Source of the DNA: a virus
IMG/VR virus record: IMGVR_UViG_3300032307_000457
Span: 1-33,667 of that record
Length of the DNA: 33,667 nt
Direction: 5' to 3' (one strand)
Positions within the stretch are counted from its first letter, which is position 1, and each line of letters begins with the position of its first letter. The position numbers and the translations under genes are program-made. The notes beneath the pieces were generated by a model. That model ran no database searches and was not told the origin of the DNA. It was given only the letters and a program-made list of their open reading frames with translations. Positions 1-7,477 of this stretch are shown here, one piece after another.

Positions 1-210
1 AAAGCATTTCATGCAGTAGTTCCTCCAAAAGGATTTGCTGTTGATCTAATTGATAATGATAATTTTCTTACAATCAAACTTGATGAAAAGCAGTTTGTAA
101 GAATGGTTCATGATGAAAAAATTGCAGCACTTCAGTATGTAGTGCAATTAAAAAATGCACTTGAGATGGAAGGCGCAATTGTACTAGTTACAAGAGAGGC
201 CTTAAAGTGA
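1..210 (+). CDS. 3' end of unidentified protein (partial)
   Basis: Open from the left edge to TGA at 208-210, giving the last 69 residues of a protein. The visible part is a mixed alpha/beta stretch with many acidic and basic residues, no cysteines and no membrane segment. The next reading frame starts at ATG 210 inside the stop (TGATG overlap), so it is probably translationally coupled. I do not recognise the family. Confidence 0.6.
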   Translation, partial: KAFHAVVPPKGFAVDLIDNDNFLTIKLDEKQFVRMVHDEKIAALQYVVQLKNALEMEGAIVLVTREALK

Positions 211-631
211 TGCTGCCAACAATCATTTCTTTAGTTGCTTCACTATTGCAATATCGTTTATTATTGCTTATTTTATTTTAAATAAAAAACTCAAAGAAGC
301 AAACTTTGCAATAATGAAACTATATCTAGCAAGCACTTCTGTTCAGGATTTACTAGATAATCCATCAATCTCTAATGAAGTTGCAGACAATGATATACAT
401 AAAGAAAACTTTATAAAGTTTCTATCTGACTCAAGAGATTGGGCATTTGAGTATATTGAGAGCGTTCAGTCTGGATTAACTGATTTTAATAAAGAGGTTG
501 GTCCGCTTATTGAGTATTTTGATAAGTACGGAGATGTACTATCTAATCAAAGACCAGACTATGAATCTATGAAGAAAATTTCAAAAGCATATAAGGAATT
601 AAAGAAACTACTTCCAGAGGAAAACAAATGA
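210..631 (+). CDS. Small membrane-anchored protein with an apparent frameshift
   Basis: ATG 210 overlaps the preceding stop and opens a hydrophobic N-terminus (MLPTIISLVAS) that hits a stop at 279-281. From about 239 the frame one base back continues as IAISFIIAYFILNKKLKEAN, a typical membrane helix followed by basic residues. It then runs uninterrupted through ATG 314 to the stop at 629-631. No ATG, GTG or TTG exists in that second frame between 206 and 314. The simplest reading is one protein of about 139 residues (N-terminal helix, then a charged helical cytoplasmic domain ending KKLLPEENK) broken by a one-base deletion in the sequence. If not, the gene starts at 314 (105 residues). Confidence 0.5.
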
Positions 632-786
632 AAGATATATTTTTATCAACACTAACAGGTTTTGGATGCGGAGTTGTGTTTGCTGCATTCAAATTGCCAG
701 TACCAGCACCACCAGTTTTTGCGGGAGTCGCAGGAATTATTGGGTTATGGATTGGCTTTACACTACTAACACAAATTATATCCTAG
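628..786 (+). CDS. XapX-domain-like small membrane protein
   Basis: Fifty-two residues, starting at an ATG that overlaps the previous stop (ATGA). The sequence reads GxGxGVVFAAFKLPVPAPPVFAGVAGIIGLWIG, matching the XapX pattern: a short helix, a conserved Pro-rich PxPAPPxxAG turn, then a second Gly-rich helix. Two membrane segments are expected, at roughly residues 8-20 and 30-50. XapX proteins are small membrane proteins of unknown function, found in bacteria and phages. The stop TAG is part of the AGGAGG ribosome site of the next gene, so the two are coupled. Confidence 0.6.
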   Translation: MKDIFLSTLTGFGCGVVFAAFKLPVPAPPVFAGVAGIIGLWIGFTLLTQIIS

Positions 787-794
787 GAGGAATA

Positions 795-1088
795 ATGAAT
801 AACTTACTAAACGAAAAGACAAAGGCAATGTTTGCATCATACGGAAGATCACTTCTTGGTGCAGTAATTGCTCTATACATGGCTGGAATCACGGATCCAA
901 AAGATCTATGGGCTGCAGTAGTTGCTGCAATTGCTCCAGTTGCACTGAGAGCGCTTAATCCAAACGATAAGGCATTTGGCGTATTGCCAGATACTGGCGC
1001 TGTATCAGATGCACTCAGCAAGATTGCACCTGCAAAGAAGAAGACAGCAAAGAAGGCTGTTGCCAAGAAAGCAACACCTAAGAAGTAA
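795..1088 (+). CDS. Holin-like small membrane protein with Lys/Ala-rich tail
   Basis: Ninety-seven residues. The start is chosen because AGGAGG (785-790) lies 4 nt upstream; an in-frame ATG at 666 has no such site and would overlap the XapX-like gene. Two hydrophobic stretches (residues about 15-33 and 40-56) are joined by a short polar turn (ITDPKDL). The C-terminal quarter is a run of AKKK, AKKA and PKK repeats. Two helices plus a charged tail at the end of a structural block suits a holin, but the family is not certain. A terminator follows at once. Confidence 0.55.
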   Translation: MNNLLNEKTKAMFASYGRSLLGAVIALYMAGITDPKDLWAAVVAAIAPVALRALNPNDKAFGVLPDTGAVSDALSKIAPAKKKTAKKAVAKKATPKK

Positions 1089-1102
1089 TAAAATAACACT
1101 TG

Positions 1103-1130
1103 GGGGGCAGAAAATAAAACTGCCCCCTTT
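1103..1130 (+). terminator. Intrinsic terminator
   Basis: An 8-bp perfect stem (GGGGGCAG, 1103-1110, with CTGCCCCC, 1120-1127) around a 9-nt A-rich loop, followed by TTTGTG. It closes the rightward block and is followed within 5 nt by the promoter of the next gene. Confidence 0.75.
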
Positions 1131-1131
1131 G

Positions 1132-1147
1132 TGCTATACTAAATATT
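1132..1147 (+). promoter_or_regulatory. Extended -10 promoter, leaderless type
   Basis: TGC-TATACT (-10 at 1135-1140) lies 7 nt before ATG 1148, so transcription should begin at or next to the start codon. There is no ribosome-binding site. The same design recurs at most first genes in this window. Confidence 0.65.
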
Positions 1148-1867
1148 ATGGCAGAAATTGGTATGTTGTGGATTGGTAATCCACTAACTAAAATTGAACT
1201 AATATCATTGCACTCATTCTTATATTATAATCATGATGTAACTGTGTACTTATATGATCAATCTATAGAATTACCAGTTGGGGCAAAGAAGGCTGATGCA
1301 AATATAATAATTGATAATTCAAAAATATTTAAAATACATAACACATATGCAACTTTTTCTGATCTATTTAGATACGTAATGATTAAAAAAACAGGAAAAA
1401 CTTGGGTTGATATGGACACAATATGTTTATCAAATGATTGGGATTTTGGATCTAAAACATATGCGTCTTACATAGGACAAGATGTTAATAACGCTGTATT
1501 ATCTATAGACAAAGATTCTGAAGCAATGGACTACTTGATTGAAAATGCATTAGATGTTTACAATAACTTAAATAATGAAACACTAAACTATAGATCAATT
1601 GGAAGCATATTACTAACAAATACTTTTAAAAAATTTAATTTAATTGATAATGTCTTTCCAGAACATGTTCTCACTGGTTTACCATATGGAGAATCAGAAA
1701 AATTATTTAGTATTAATAAAGTAGAAAATATTATAAATAGTAATTCTAAGTCTGTGGCAATATATAATTCAAACTTTCGTGGTAGAGAACATGAAAAAAA
1801 TAATCTACCTAAAAATTCCCCAATAGAGTATTTTTACAATAAATTTGTTATAGGAGTAAAAAAATGA
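1148..1867 (+). CDS. DXD-type glycosyltransferase (GT-A, TcdA/GT32-like)
   Basis: A protein of 239 residues. The N-terminus (MLWIGNPLT) and the block FSDLFRYVMIKKTGKTWVDMDT follow the pattern of DXD sugar transferases: an acceptor-side SDxxR motif near residue 71, then D88-x-D90, which binds metal and the nucleotide sugar. The substrate cannot be read. It is a clear paralogue of the gene at 8478, with the same length, same WIGN start and same WVDxDT. Its stop overlaps the epimerase start (ATGA), making a two-gene unit with a nucleotide-sugar enzyme. The start is set by the extended -10 just upstream. Confidence 0.75.
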   Translation: MAEIGMLWIGNPLTKIELISLHSFLYYNHDVTVYLYDQSIELPVGAKKADANIIIDNSKIFKIHNTYATFSDLFRYVMIKKTGKTWVDMDTICLSNDWDFGSKTYASYIGQDVNNAVLSIDKDSEAMDYLIENALDVYNNLNNETLNYRSIGSILLTNTFKKFNLIDNVFPEHVLTGLPYGESEKLFSINKVENIINSNSKSVAIYNSNFRGREHEKNNLPKNSPIEYFYNKFVIGVKK

Positions 1868-2760
1868 CTAAGAGTATAGTTACTGGAGGTGCGGGCTTTA
1901 TTGGCTCTAATTTAGTAAATCGCTTATTGGAAATTGGTCACCAAGTTATAGTTATCGATAATGAGTCATCAGATGCACATGATCATCCGTACTGGAACAT
2001 AAAGGCCGAAAACCATAAAAAAGATATTTGTGACTATATCAATACACGAGAATTATACGATGGTGTTGACTATGTATTTCATTTAGCAGCAGAGGCAAGA
2101 ATACAGCCAACAATTAATAATCCAGTAAAAGCAACGATGACAAATACACTAGGTACAAATGTTGTCTTGCAGTGTTCTCGTGAGGCTGGGGTAAAGAGGG
2201 TTATGTATTCATCTACCTCAGCAGCATATGGAAGAAATGAATTACCTAATGTAGAAACCCAGCCAGACGATTGCCTAAACCCATACTCAGTATCAAAAGT
2301 AAATGGAGAAAAATTATGCTCAATGTATACAGAACTATTTGGGCTAGAGACTGTTATATTTAGATATTTTAATGTCTATGGAAATAATCAGCCAGTTCGT
2401 GGACAGTATGCTCCAGTTATGGGAATATTTGGAAGACAAAAGTCTGAAGGAGATCTATTGACTATTGTTGGTGATGGTGAACAACGTAGAGATTTTATTA
2501 ATGTGTTTGATATAGTTAACGCAAATATTTTGGCTGCAGAAGCAGACATAAAAAAAGATTATCTTGGCACAGTATTTAATATTGGATCAGAAATTAACTA
2601 TTCAGTCAATCAAATTGCTGAAATGTATAATCATCCTAAAATAAATATACCTGCACGAATTGGAGAAATGAGAGAAACTCTTGCAGATACAACTAAAGCA
2701 AAAGAGATTTTAAACTGGAAAACAAGTGTAAATCTTGATGAATGGATAAGGAATATATAA
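1864..2760 (+). CDS. NAD-dependent epimerase/dehydratase (GalE-like extended SDR)
   Basis: A protein of 298 residues, close to the usual length of the family. It has the Rossmann motif TGGAGFIG (7-14), the HLAAEA segment (about 73-78), catalytic SST (116-118) and Y141-S-V-S-K145, and the RYFNVYG segment typical of UDP-sugar epimerases. It most likely interconverts or modifies a nucleotide sugar for the neighbouring transferases in the host cytoplasm. The ATG overlaps the upstream stop and has GGAG 8 nt before it, inside the previous gene. GalE-like is the closest guess; a dehydratase is possible. Confidence 0.85.
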   Translation: MTKSIVTGGAGFIGSNLVNRLLEIGHQVIVIDNESSDAHDHPYWNIKAENHKKDICDYINTRELYDGVDYVFHLAAEARIQPTINNPVKATMTNTLGTNVVLQCSREAGVKRVMYSSTSAAYGRNELPNVETQPDDCLNPYSVSKVNGEKLCSMYTELFGLETVIFRYFNVYGNNQPVRGQYAPVMGIFGRQKSEGDLLTIVGDGEQRRDFINVFDIVNANILAAEADIKKDYLGTVFNIGSEINYSVNQIAEMYNHPKINIPARIGEMRETLADTTKAKEILNWKTSVNLDEWIRNI

Positions 2761-2788
2761 TGAAAACTTATAAGATTGGAAATTTTAT

Positions 2789-3472
2789 ATGCTAGGTAAT
2801 AGAATTAAAGAAAACTTAAAATTAAAAACACCAAAAGGTAAAAATTTTGTTCGTTTTGGTAGAGATTTTGATGGAGGTTATGTTATTATAGATGACCTTT
2901 CTAAAGATGACTTCTTAGTATCTATGGGCGTATTTGATGATGTTTCTTTTGAAAAAGATACTCAAGAATTAGTGTCTGGAGTTCACTTGTATGATCACAC
3001 AATAGAGTGTTTGCCAGAAAAACTAGACAATGCTACCTTTTTTAAAGAAAAAATAGGAAACGAAAGTCATTATATTTTTAATAGAATTCCAGAAAATAAA
3101 GACATTATTTTGAAAATTGATATTGAGGGGTCTGAATGGGACTTTTTTAGGTCTTTATCTGATAAAGAGATGAACAGAATGAGACAAATTGCTATAGAAA
3201 TACATTGGTTTATCCCTGGTGGAGAGTTTGGGGTTTCGGATTGTCCTATTGATGTAATACAAAAAATAAACAAAACACACCAGTTAGTTGCAATACACCC
3301 TAACAATAATTGTAGAACAGTTATAGTTAATAAAAAACTTATAGTTCCTCAAGTAATGGAATTAACCTTTTTAAGAAAAAACTCTTATGATTTTAATGAT
3401 TACGGAAGCAATCCAACCAGTCTTTTTCAAGTAAATAATCCAGAATTACCAGATATAGAAGAATACTTATAA
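2789..3472 (+). CDS. FkbM-like SAM-dependent methyltransferase
   Basis: A protein of 227 residues. RFGRDFDGGYVI (22-33) and LKIDIEGSEWDFF (108-120) followed by IEIH (136-139) are the signature segments of the FkbM methyltransferase family, which O-methylates sugars or other small acceptors. The context behind the epimerase suggests sugar methylation. The ribosome site is weak. A tiny frame (ATG 2760 to stop 2793-2795, 11 residues) begins at the epimerase stop and could mark a displaced N-terminus. The 3' end overlaps the stop of the convergent gene at 3467 by 6 nt. Confidence 0.65.
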   Translation: MLGNRIKENLKLKTPKGKNFVRFGRDFDGGYVIIDDLSKDDFLVSMGVFDDVSFEKDTQELVSGVHLYDHTIECLPEKLDNATFFKEKIGNESHYIFNRIPENKDIILKIDIEGSEWDFFRSLSDKEMNRMRQIAIEIHWFIPGGEFGVSDCPIDVIQKINKTHQLVAIHPNNNCRTVIVNKKLIVPQVMELTFLRKNSYDFNDYGSNPTSLFQVNNPELPDIEEYL

Positions 3473-4285
3473 AATATTTTTTGCTTCTTTTTTCCACTGG
3501 ACATAGTTTTTATTGTTTTCTGCCCATTCTTCATTGCTTCCACCATACATATGCCTTACAGCCTTCATATTAAAAAATCCTAAATGTTTTTCTCCATAAA
3601 TATAAACATTATTTTTTAATGAATACTCGCTATTATTAATGTAGCCAGAGTTTGTACAAAGATTTAATTTTGGATCACTGTAATATTTACCATTTTTAAA
3701 TGACGCAAATCCCATCTCACTCAACACTGAGTATGAGAATATATTAGGTCCAGTGACATAATGAATTGCCTCAACCATATCTGTAACCTCATCCCACTTA
3801 ATTGTTTTTAGTGCATTATATACATTATCTACAATATTTTTAAATATAGGGTGATTCGGAGTAGCAGCAAAAGTCCATTGACAAATTCTGTCACCAATTA
3901 ATATATCCTTGCCAACTATCTCAGCAGCAAAGATAGCACTATAGTCTTTTTTATATTTATCTGGACCAGTTATCCAATTGTCTATTGGTATTTTGCAAAC
4001 TGTGTCAATGTCGCTATATATTCCACCATATTTATATATTACAAGATATCTAAAGATATCTGCACGTATAACTCCAAGAGGCACAGTGTTGAAAAGATCA
4101 TACCAATCTGGGCCATAATCTTTTAGAATAAGTTGACCAGCATCATAGTCATTATAATATCTATGCTCATAGCCTTTATTATTTACAACCCAAGAGTTAA
4201 CACATTTTTTCAATTGATCACTCGCACCATCCAAGTCATCCTTGTAAGTTTGCCAAATAATTTTTGGTATTGAAGATTTTGTCAT
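3467..4285 (-). CDS. GT32-like (Gly_transf_sug, OCH1-type) glycosyltransferase
   Basis: A protein of 272 residues. It opens with IPKIIWQTYK, has RADIFRYLVIYKYGGIYSDIDT (74-95) with the metal-binding D92-x-D94, and ends in a region compatible with the C-terminal part of the Gly_transf_sug fold. These are the hallmark blocks of the OCH1/GT32 group, which transfer hexoses to glycans. It is the second gene of a leftward pair, 11 nt after the stop of the gene at 5037, and has AAGGAA 8 nt before its ATG, unlike the leaderless first gene. Sugar and acceptor are unknown. Confidence 0.8.
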   Translation of the reverse strand: MTKSSIPKIIWQTYKDDLDGASDQLKKCVNSWVVNNKGYEHRYYNDYDAGQLILKDYGPDWYDLFNTVPLGVIRADIFRYLVIYKYGGIYSDIDTVCKIPIDNWITGPDKYKKDYSAIFAAEIVGKDILIGDRICQWTFAATPNHPIFKNIVDNVYNALKTIKWDEVTDMVEAIHYVTGPNIFSYSVLSEMGFASFKNGKYYSDPKLNLCTNSGYINNSEYSLKNNVYIYGEKHLGFFNMKAVRHMYGGSNEEWAENNKNYVQWKKEAKNIL

Positions 4286-4296
4286 TATTTATTTCC

Positions 4297-5037
4297 TTAT
4301 GAGTGCCATGCAAAAGATTTATATAAAATATAGATATTGTTGTATCCAAGCCTATGAAACTCATCACACAAAACAACCATTTCACAATCATGATGTCCTA
4401 AAGTTTTATTTAGCCAACCATGCCTTGCTCCCTTTTTAAAGGGTTCAGACTTATATAGACATATGCCATTTGATGTTGCGTAATATTTTTCATAGTTCCT
4501 ACTTTTCCATCCATCAAATAGCGTTCCCTTTAGTTCAACATTATCTCTTCTTGTGCCCCACGTATCATAATGAGACCCCCTTTTCCCTCTAAGAGATACA
4601 GAAGAAACTGCATCAAAATCTGGTTCATAATTTTTAAATTTAAGAATATTGCTGATAGATTTGATATCAAAAATCATGTCACCTTCAATGTGAAGAACAT
4701 AGTCACTTCTTTCCAAGAAATCTTTTGCTTCAATTGCCTTGTTCCTGGCATTAGCAAGAATGGAAACTCTTTCTTTTGACCCATCATCTGATGTAAAATA
4801 ATCAGTATTAATATTTTCCATTACTATACTGTTTTCCACAAAAGACCAATCTAAATTTTTTAAATATTCTTTTGTTTTATCATTAGAATCATTTTCATAT
4901 ATAGATAACAAAAAATTATATTCATGAAAAGTTTTTACTATATTTTTAATTTGTCTATAATAAGTTGGCATGTGCGATTCTCTATTTCTAATAATAGAAT
5001 ATATAAGAATTGTCGGCTTGTCTGATTTCCCCATCAT
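4297..5037 (-). CDS. GT-A glycosyltransferase, CAP59/GT69-like
   Basis: A protein of 246 residues. SIYENDSNDKTKEYL (45-59), ANARNKAI (95-102) and DYVLHIEGDMIFD (112-124) match the order of blocks in CAP59-type mannosyltransferases, where the last holds the metal-binding acidic motif (E118-G-D120). No signal peptide or membrane anchor is seen, so it probably acts in the cytoplasm. It is first in a unit with the GT32-like gene and is read from a leaderless-type promoter divergent from the gene at 5071. GT2-family membership is the alternative. Confidence 0.6.
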   Translation of the reverse strand: MMGKSDKPTILIYSIIRNRESHMPTYYRQIKNIVKTFHEYNFLLSIYENDSNDKTKEYLKNLDWSFVENSIVMENINTDYFTSDDGSKERVSILANARNKAIEAKDFLERSDYVLHIEGDMIFDIKSISNILKFKNYEPDFDAVSSVSLRGKRGSHYDTWGTRRDNVELKGTLFDGWKSRNYEKYYATSNGICLYKSEPFKKGARHGWLNKTLGHHDCEMVVLCDEFHRLGYNNIYILYKSFAWHS

Positions 5038-5043
5038 AATAAA

Positions 5044-5064
5044 AGTATATCACAATGATATACT
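5044..5064. promoter_or_regulatory. Palindromic divergent pair of leaderless-type promoters
   Basis: AGTATATCA-CAA-TGATATACT is a perfect 9-bp inverted repeat with a 3-nt centre. Each arm is an extended -10 (TGA-TATACT) ending exactly 6 nt before a start codon: ATG 5071 on the plus strand, ATG 5037 on the minus strand. Confidence 0.7.
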
Positions 5065-5070
5065 TAGTAT

Positions 5071-5757
5071 ATGGACTATGTATATACCTGCAGATCAGGG
5101 GATAATGAAGAACTTAGGTATTCTATCCGATCAGTAGTTAAAAACCTCCCAGAAGGGCGTATATGGCTAGTTGGAGGTAAGCCAGAATGGTATGTTGGGG
5201 ACTACATTGCAGTGCAAAACGAAAAAAATAAGTTTTACAGTATAAACAAATGTTGGGATGCAATAAGAAACTCATTGGATATTTCTAAGGATTTTGTTTT
5301 AATGAATGATGACTTCTATATTATTAATAAAATAAATAGTATTGAAACAATGCACGGAGGTCTTTTATCTGAAAAAATACAAAGGTACTCAGATCAGCAT
5401 GGAGTTAATAAATATTCACAAATATTATTTAGAGCAAATAGACAATTACAGTATATGGGAATAAAAGAACCGCTAGATTATGACATACATGTACCTATGC
5501 CAATTAATAAAAATAATATAACTGATAAAGTTCTTTCAGGTCTGGCTCCCAGATCATTATATGGTAACTTAAATAATGTTGGTGGAGTTTTAATTAATGA
5601 TGTTAAGGTCTATTCTAACTCAGACAACATAAATTATTCTTTTAAATATAAACAAGAAGAAACTAATTTTATATCTTCAGTAGATGGATCATTTAAAGAA
5701 ATGTATGAAACTATTTTAAAAGATATGTTTAATACTAAGACTCACTACGAGAAGTAG
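5071..5757 (+). CDS. Stealth-like sugar-phosphate transferase/glycosyltransferase
   Basis: A protein of 228 residues. YVYTCRSGDNEELRYSIRSVVKNLP (3-27), the IWLVGGKPEW segment (31-40), and FVLMNDDFYI (75-84) mirror conserved regions 1 and 2 of Stealth proteins: ELRYSLRS, then NDDxF. H140 in DIHVPMP may be the catalytic His of region 3. Stealth enzymes move hexose-1-phosphate onto capsular glycans in bacteria and include GlcNAc-phosphotransferase in animals. This version is shorter than bacterial Stealth proteins. The start follows the extended -10. The 3' end overlaps the convergent gene at 5735 by 23 nt. Confidence 0.6.
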   Translation: MDYVYTCRSGDNEELRYSIRSVVKNLPEGRIWLVGGKPEWYVGDYIAVQNEKNKFYSINKCWDAIRNSLDISKDFVLMNDDFYIINKINSIETMHGGLLSEKIQRYSDQHGVNKYSQILFRANRQLQYMGIKEPLDYDIHVPMPINKNNITDKVLSGLAPRSLYGNLNNVGGVLINDVKVYSNSDNINYSFKYKQEETNFISSVDGSFKEMYETILKDMFNTKTHYEK

Positions 5758-5989
5758 AATCAAGACCGCTTCCTGGGATAACCTCATTTTGTCCTCTAGC
5801 AATCGCTGCACATGCAGCAAAAGCAGCCCTAGTTCTTCTGCTTTTTACCCAACCCTTTTGTTCCCATAAAGGAACAGTTGCCTCAATATCTCTTGCAATC
5901 TGATCTCTAATTTCAGTAACAGTATAAACGATGAATTCCCAAACCTGTTCTTTTTCTTCGTCTGTAAGAGATTCTGTCCAATTTTTCAT
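5735..5989 (-). CDS. Hypothetical protein, 84 residues
   Basis: Helical N-terminus rich in Glu, then WEQKGWVKSRRTRAAFAACAAIARG, which resembles a basic amphipathic helix. The ATG overlaps the preceding stop (ATGA) and has GGGGG upstream. It is last in a leftward run of four small genes (6545 to 5735). I do not recognise the family. Confidence 0.6.
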   Translation of the reverse strand: MKNWTESLTDEEKEQVWEFIVYTVTEIRDQIARDIEATVPLWEQKGWVKSRRTRAAFAACAAIARGQNEVIPGSGLDSTSRSES

Positions 5990-6336
5990 AATTTTATTTC
6001 CCCCAAAATCTTAATAGCCTTATCCTTATCATACCATAACTCTTCTTCTGGCAGATTGATAACTTCCTCAAGATGAATTATGGCTTTTTCAAGTTCTCTT
6101 TCAAGTTTGTTTATTAGCCAAAGTTCTGCATCTTCAAGGGTATAACAATCAGGACTAGCCCAATCATCAATAATATACCCATTGTGATAGGCAAAATATT
6201 TTGGATCATCTCCATACGCATATTTAATTTCAATGCTCCATATACAGTCACGATCTTTGTGGTGATCTAAACTAACATAGTTATACCACTTATCTGTTAA
6301 ATCAACAATAGTCTTTTTATTGTTAATCTTCTTCAT
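5986..6336 (-). CDS. Hypothetical protein, 116 residues
   Basis: The start is placed at 6336 because GGAGGAG lies 8 nt upstream; an earlier in-frame ATG at 6366 lies inside the preceding gene. The middle is rich in Trp, Tyr and Asp (WYNYVSLDHHKDRDCIW), and the C-terminal half is a long acidic helix (LWLINKLERELEKAIIHLEE). No catalytic motif is seen. Confidence 0.65.
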   Translation of the reverse strand: MKKINNKKTIVDLTDKWYNYVSLDHHKDRDCIWSIEIKYAYGDDPKYFAYHNGYIIDDWASPDCYTLEDAELWLINKLERELEKAIIHLEEVINLPEEELWYDKDKAIKILGEIKL

Positions 6337-6424
6337 TTTCAAACTCCTCCAATGCATTTTTTGCATTAAAACAATTGTAGCAATCTCCGTTAACTAATCT
6401 TGTACCACATAAATCACAGAACAT
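6323..6424 (-). CDS. Zinc-ribbon microprotein, 33 residues
   Basis: The N-terminal half carries two Cys pairs (C3-x2-C6 and C15-x2-C18), the usual layout of a small zinc ribbon, and the tail is acidic. It overlaps both neighbours by 11-14 nt, as is normal in this run. The role is unknown; such modules often bind nucleic acid or protein. Confidence 0.6.
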   Translation of the reverse strand: MFCDLCGTRLVNGDCYNCFNAKNALEEFENEED

Positions 6425-6545
6425 CTTTTAACCTATTCTTTATTCTTTCTACCATATCATTTCTTTCTTCTTCAGTCAACACAGTATCGGTATCTATTTC
6501 AACCATGCTAATAGCCAAATGAATTTTAGAATCATCTATTTCCAA
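6414..6545 (-). CDS. Small acidic helical protein, TTG start
   Basis: Forty-three residues from TTG 6545, chosen because an AAAGGGG ribosome site lies 6-7 nt upstream and the frame ends in an overlap with the zinc-ribbon start. One long charged helix (LTEEERNDMVERIKNRLKDVL) is predicted. It is probably the first gene of the leftward run to 5735. Confidence 0.5.
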   Translation of the reverse strand: MEIDDSKIHLAISMVEIDTDTVLTEEERNDMVERIKNRLKDVL

Positions 6546-6561
6546 CTTATTCCCCTTTCAG

Positions 6562-6634
6562 TAGAGCAGGTAGGGATTGAACCTACGATCCTCAGTATAT
6601 AAGACTGATGCCTTAACCACTTGGCCACTGCTCC
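6562..6634 (-). tRNA. tRNA-Ile (anticodon TAT)
   Basis: A 73-nt cloverleaf. The acceptor stem GGAGCAG pairs with CTGCTCT, the anticodon stem TCAGT/ACTGA surrounds loop CTTATAT, and the T arm GTAGG-TTCAATC-CCTAC is intact; CCA is not encoded. Anticodon UAU reads AUA, frequent in this AT-rich DNA. Confidence 0.85.
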
Positions 6635-6635
6635 G

Positions 6636-6708
6636 TACCCCCAGCAGGAATCGAACCTGCGACGCTTGGCTTAGAAGTCCAACGTTCTATCCACTGAACT
6701 ATGGAGGC
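6636..6708 (-). tRNA. tRNA-Arg (anticodon TCT)
   Basis: A 73-nt cloverleaf: acceptor GCCTCCA with TGGGGGT, anticodon loop CTTCTAA, T arm GCAGG-TTCGATT-CCTGC. It reads AGA. The last pair of the anticodon stem (A-G) looks mismatched. The gap to tRNA-Ile is one base. Confidence 0.85.
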
Positions 6709-6727
6709 ATATAAATAAAACAATTCG

Positions 6728-6798
6728 TTCTCTCGTCTAGACTCGAACTAAAACTAAAGGCTTCAAAGGCCTCTGTGCTGCCATTACACCACGAGAGA
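6728..6798 (-). tRNA. tRNA-Gln (anticodon TTG)
   Basis: A 71-nt cloverleaf: perfect acceptor TCTCTCG/CGAGAGA, anticodon loop CTTTGAA, T loop TTCGAGT. It reads CAA. First of a three-tRNA leftward cluster. Confidence 0.85.
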
Positions 6799-6826
6799 TT
6801 ATGTTATAAAACGAAACTATATAAAA

Positions 6827-7333
6827 TTACTTAAATGTTGCATAAAAAACTCCTACGGTAGGATATATATCATGACTAACAATATCACTAAAGGTTTCTA
6901 ATACCTCTTTTTCAGACCAATCATCTTTTACATGCACTTGATATGGATTACCCTCACTTGTTCCTTGAGGAAAGTGTATTATTGGAATTGATATTATTGC
7001 ATGCTTTGCCATAGATGATGCCTTTTGCCAAACATCCACAGATTCTTCTTTTGTCATATGTTCCAACACATCGCCAAAAATTATTAAGTCATAATTAAAA
7101 TTTTCCCACTGTCTTATATCATATAAGAATATATTATTATATTTATTTTTTAAGTTATACCTTTCAATATATGGCTCCCAAACTTCAATTCCGTCAATTT
7201 TTTCTATATTGACATCTTTTAACAAGTCTGCATAGTTTCCTCTACCTGTGCCAACATCTAAAATTGTTTTTACGTTATTTCTAATAATCCAATTTTTTGT
7301 TTGTTCTTTACCTTGTGTTACCGAGTCAGACAT
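6827..7333 (-). CDS. Class I SAM-dependent methyltransferase
   Basis: A protein of 168 residues. Motif I is ILDVGTGRGNY (24-34), the SAM-binding loop; the post-I acidic residue lies in IDGIEVWEP (about 46-54), and DLIIFGDVLEHM (82-93) is motif IV. It fits the Methyltransf_11/23 fold. The start at 7333 is set by GGGAGG 5 nt upstream; an in-frame ATG at 7345 is less likely. Its closeness to glycosyltransferases suggests a sugar or lipid acceptor, but a nucleic-acid or protein target cannot be excluded. Confidence 0.75.
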   Translation of the reverse strand: MSDSVTQGKEQTKNWIIRNNVKTILDVGTGRGNYADLLKDVNIEKIDGIEVWEPYIERYNLKNKYNNIFLYDIRQWENFNYDLIIFGDVLEHMTKEESVDVWQKASSMAKHAIISIPIIHFPQGTSEGNPYQVHVKDDWSEKEVLETFSDIVSHDIYPTVGVFYATFK

Positions 7334-7396
7334 ATTTCCTCCCAAACTTTTCTTTTTTATTATGTCAATACTACTATTTTATATCTATAAAAATCG

Positions 7397-7470
7397 TACA
7401 CCAGGTAGGACTTGAACCTACGATAACCGAATTATGAGTTCGGGGCCTTAACCAACTTGGCTACTGGTGC
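7397..7470 (-). tRNA. tRNA with anticodon CAT (Met, or Ile2 if modified)
   Basis: A 74-nt cloverleaf: acceptor GCACCAG with CTGGTGT, anticodon stem CCGAA/TTCGG with loop CTCATAA, T arm GTAGG-TTCAAGT-CCTAC. Elongator Met and lysidine-modified Ile tRNAs cannot be told apart by eye. Confidence 0.85.
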
Positions 7471-7477
7471 CTGTTTA

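Noticed and set aside
666-794. Longer N-terminus for the holin-like protein from ATG 666
   Set aside because: It overlaps the XapX-like gene out of frame and lacks a ribosome site, while ATG 795 has AGGAGG.
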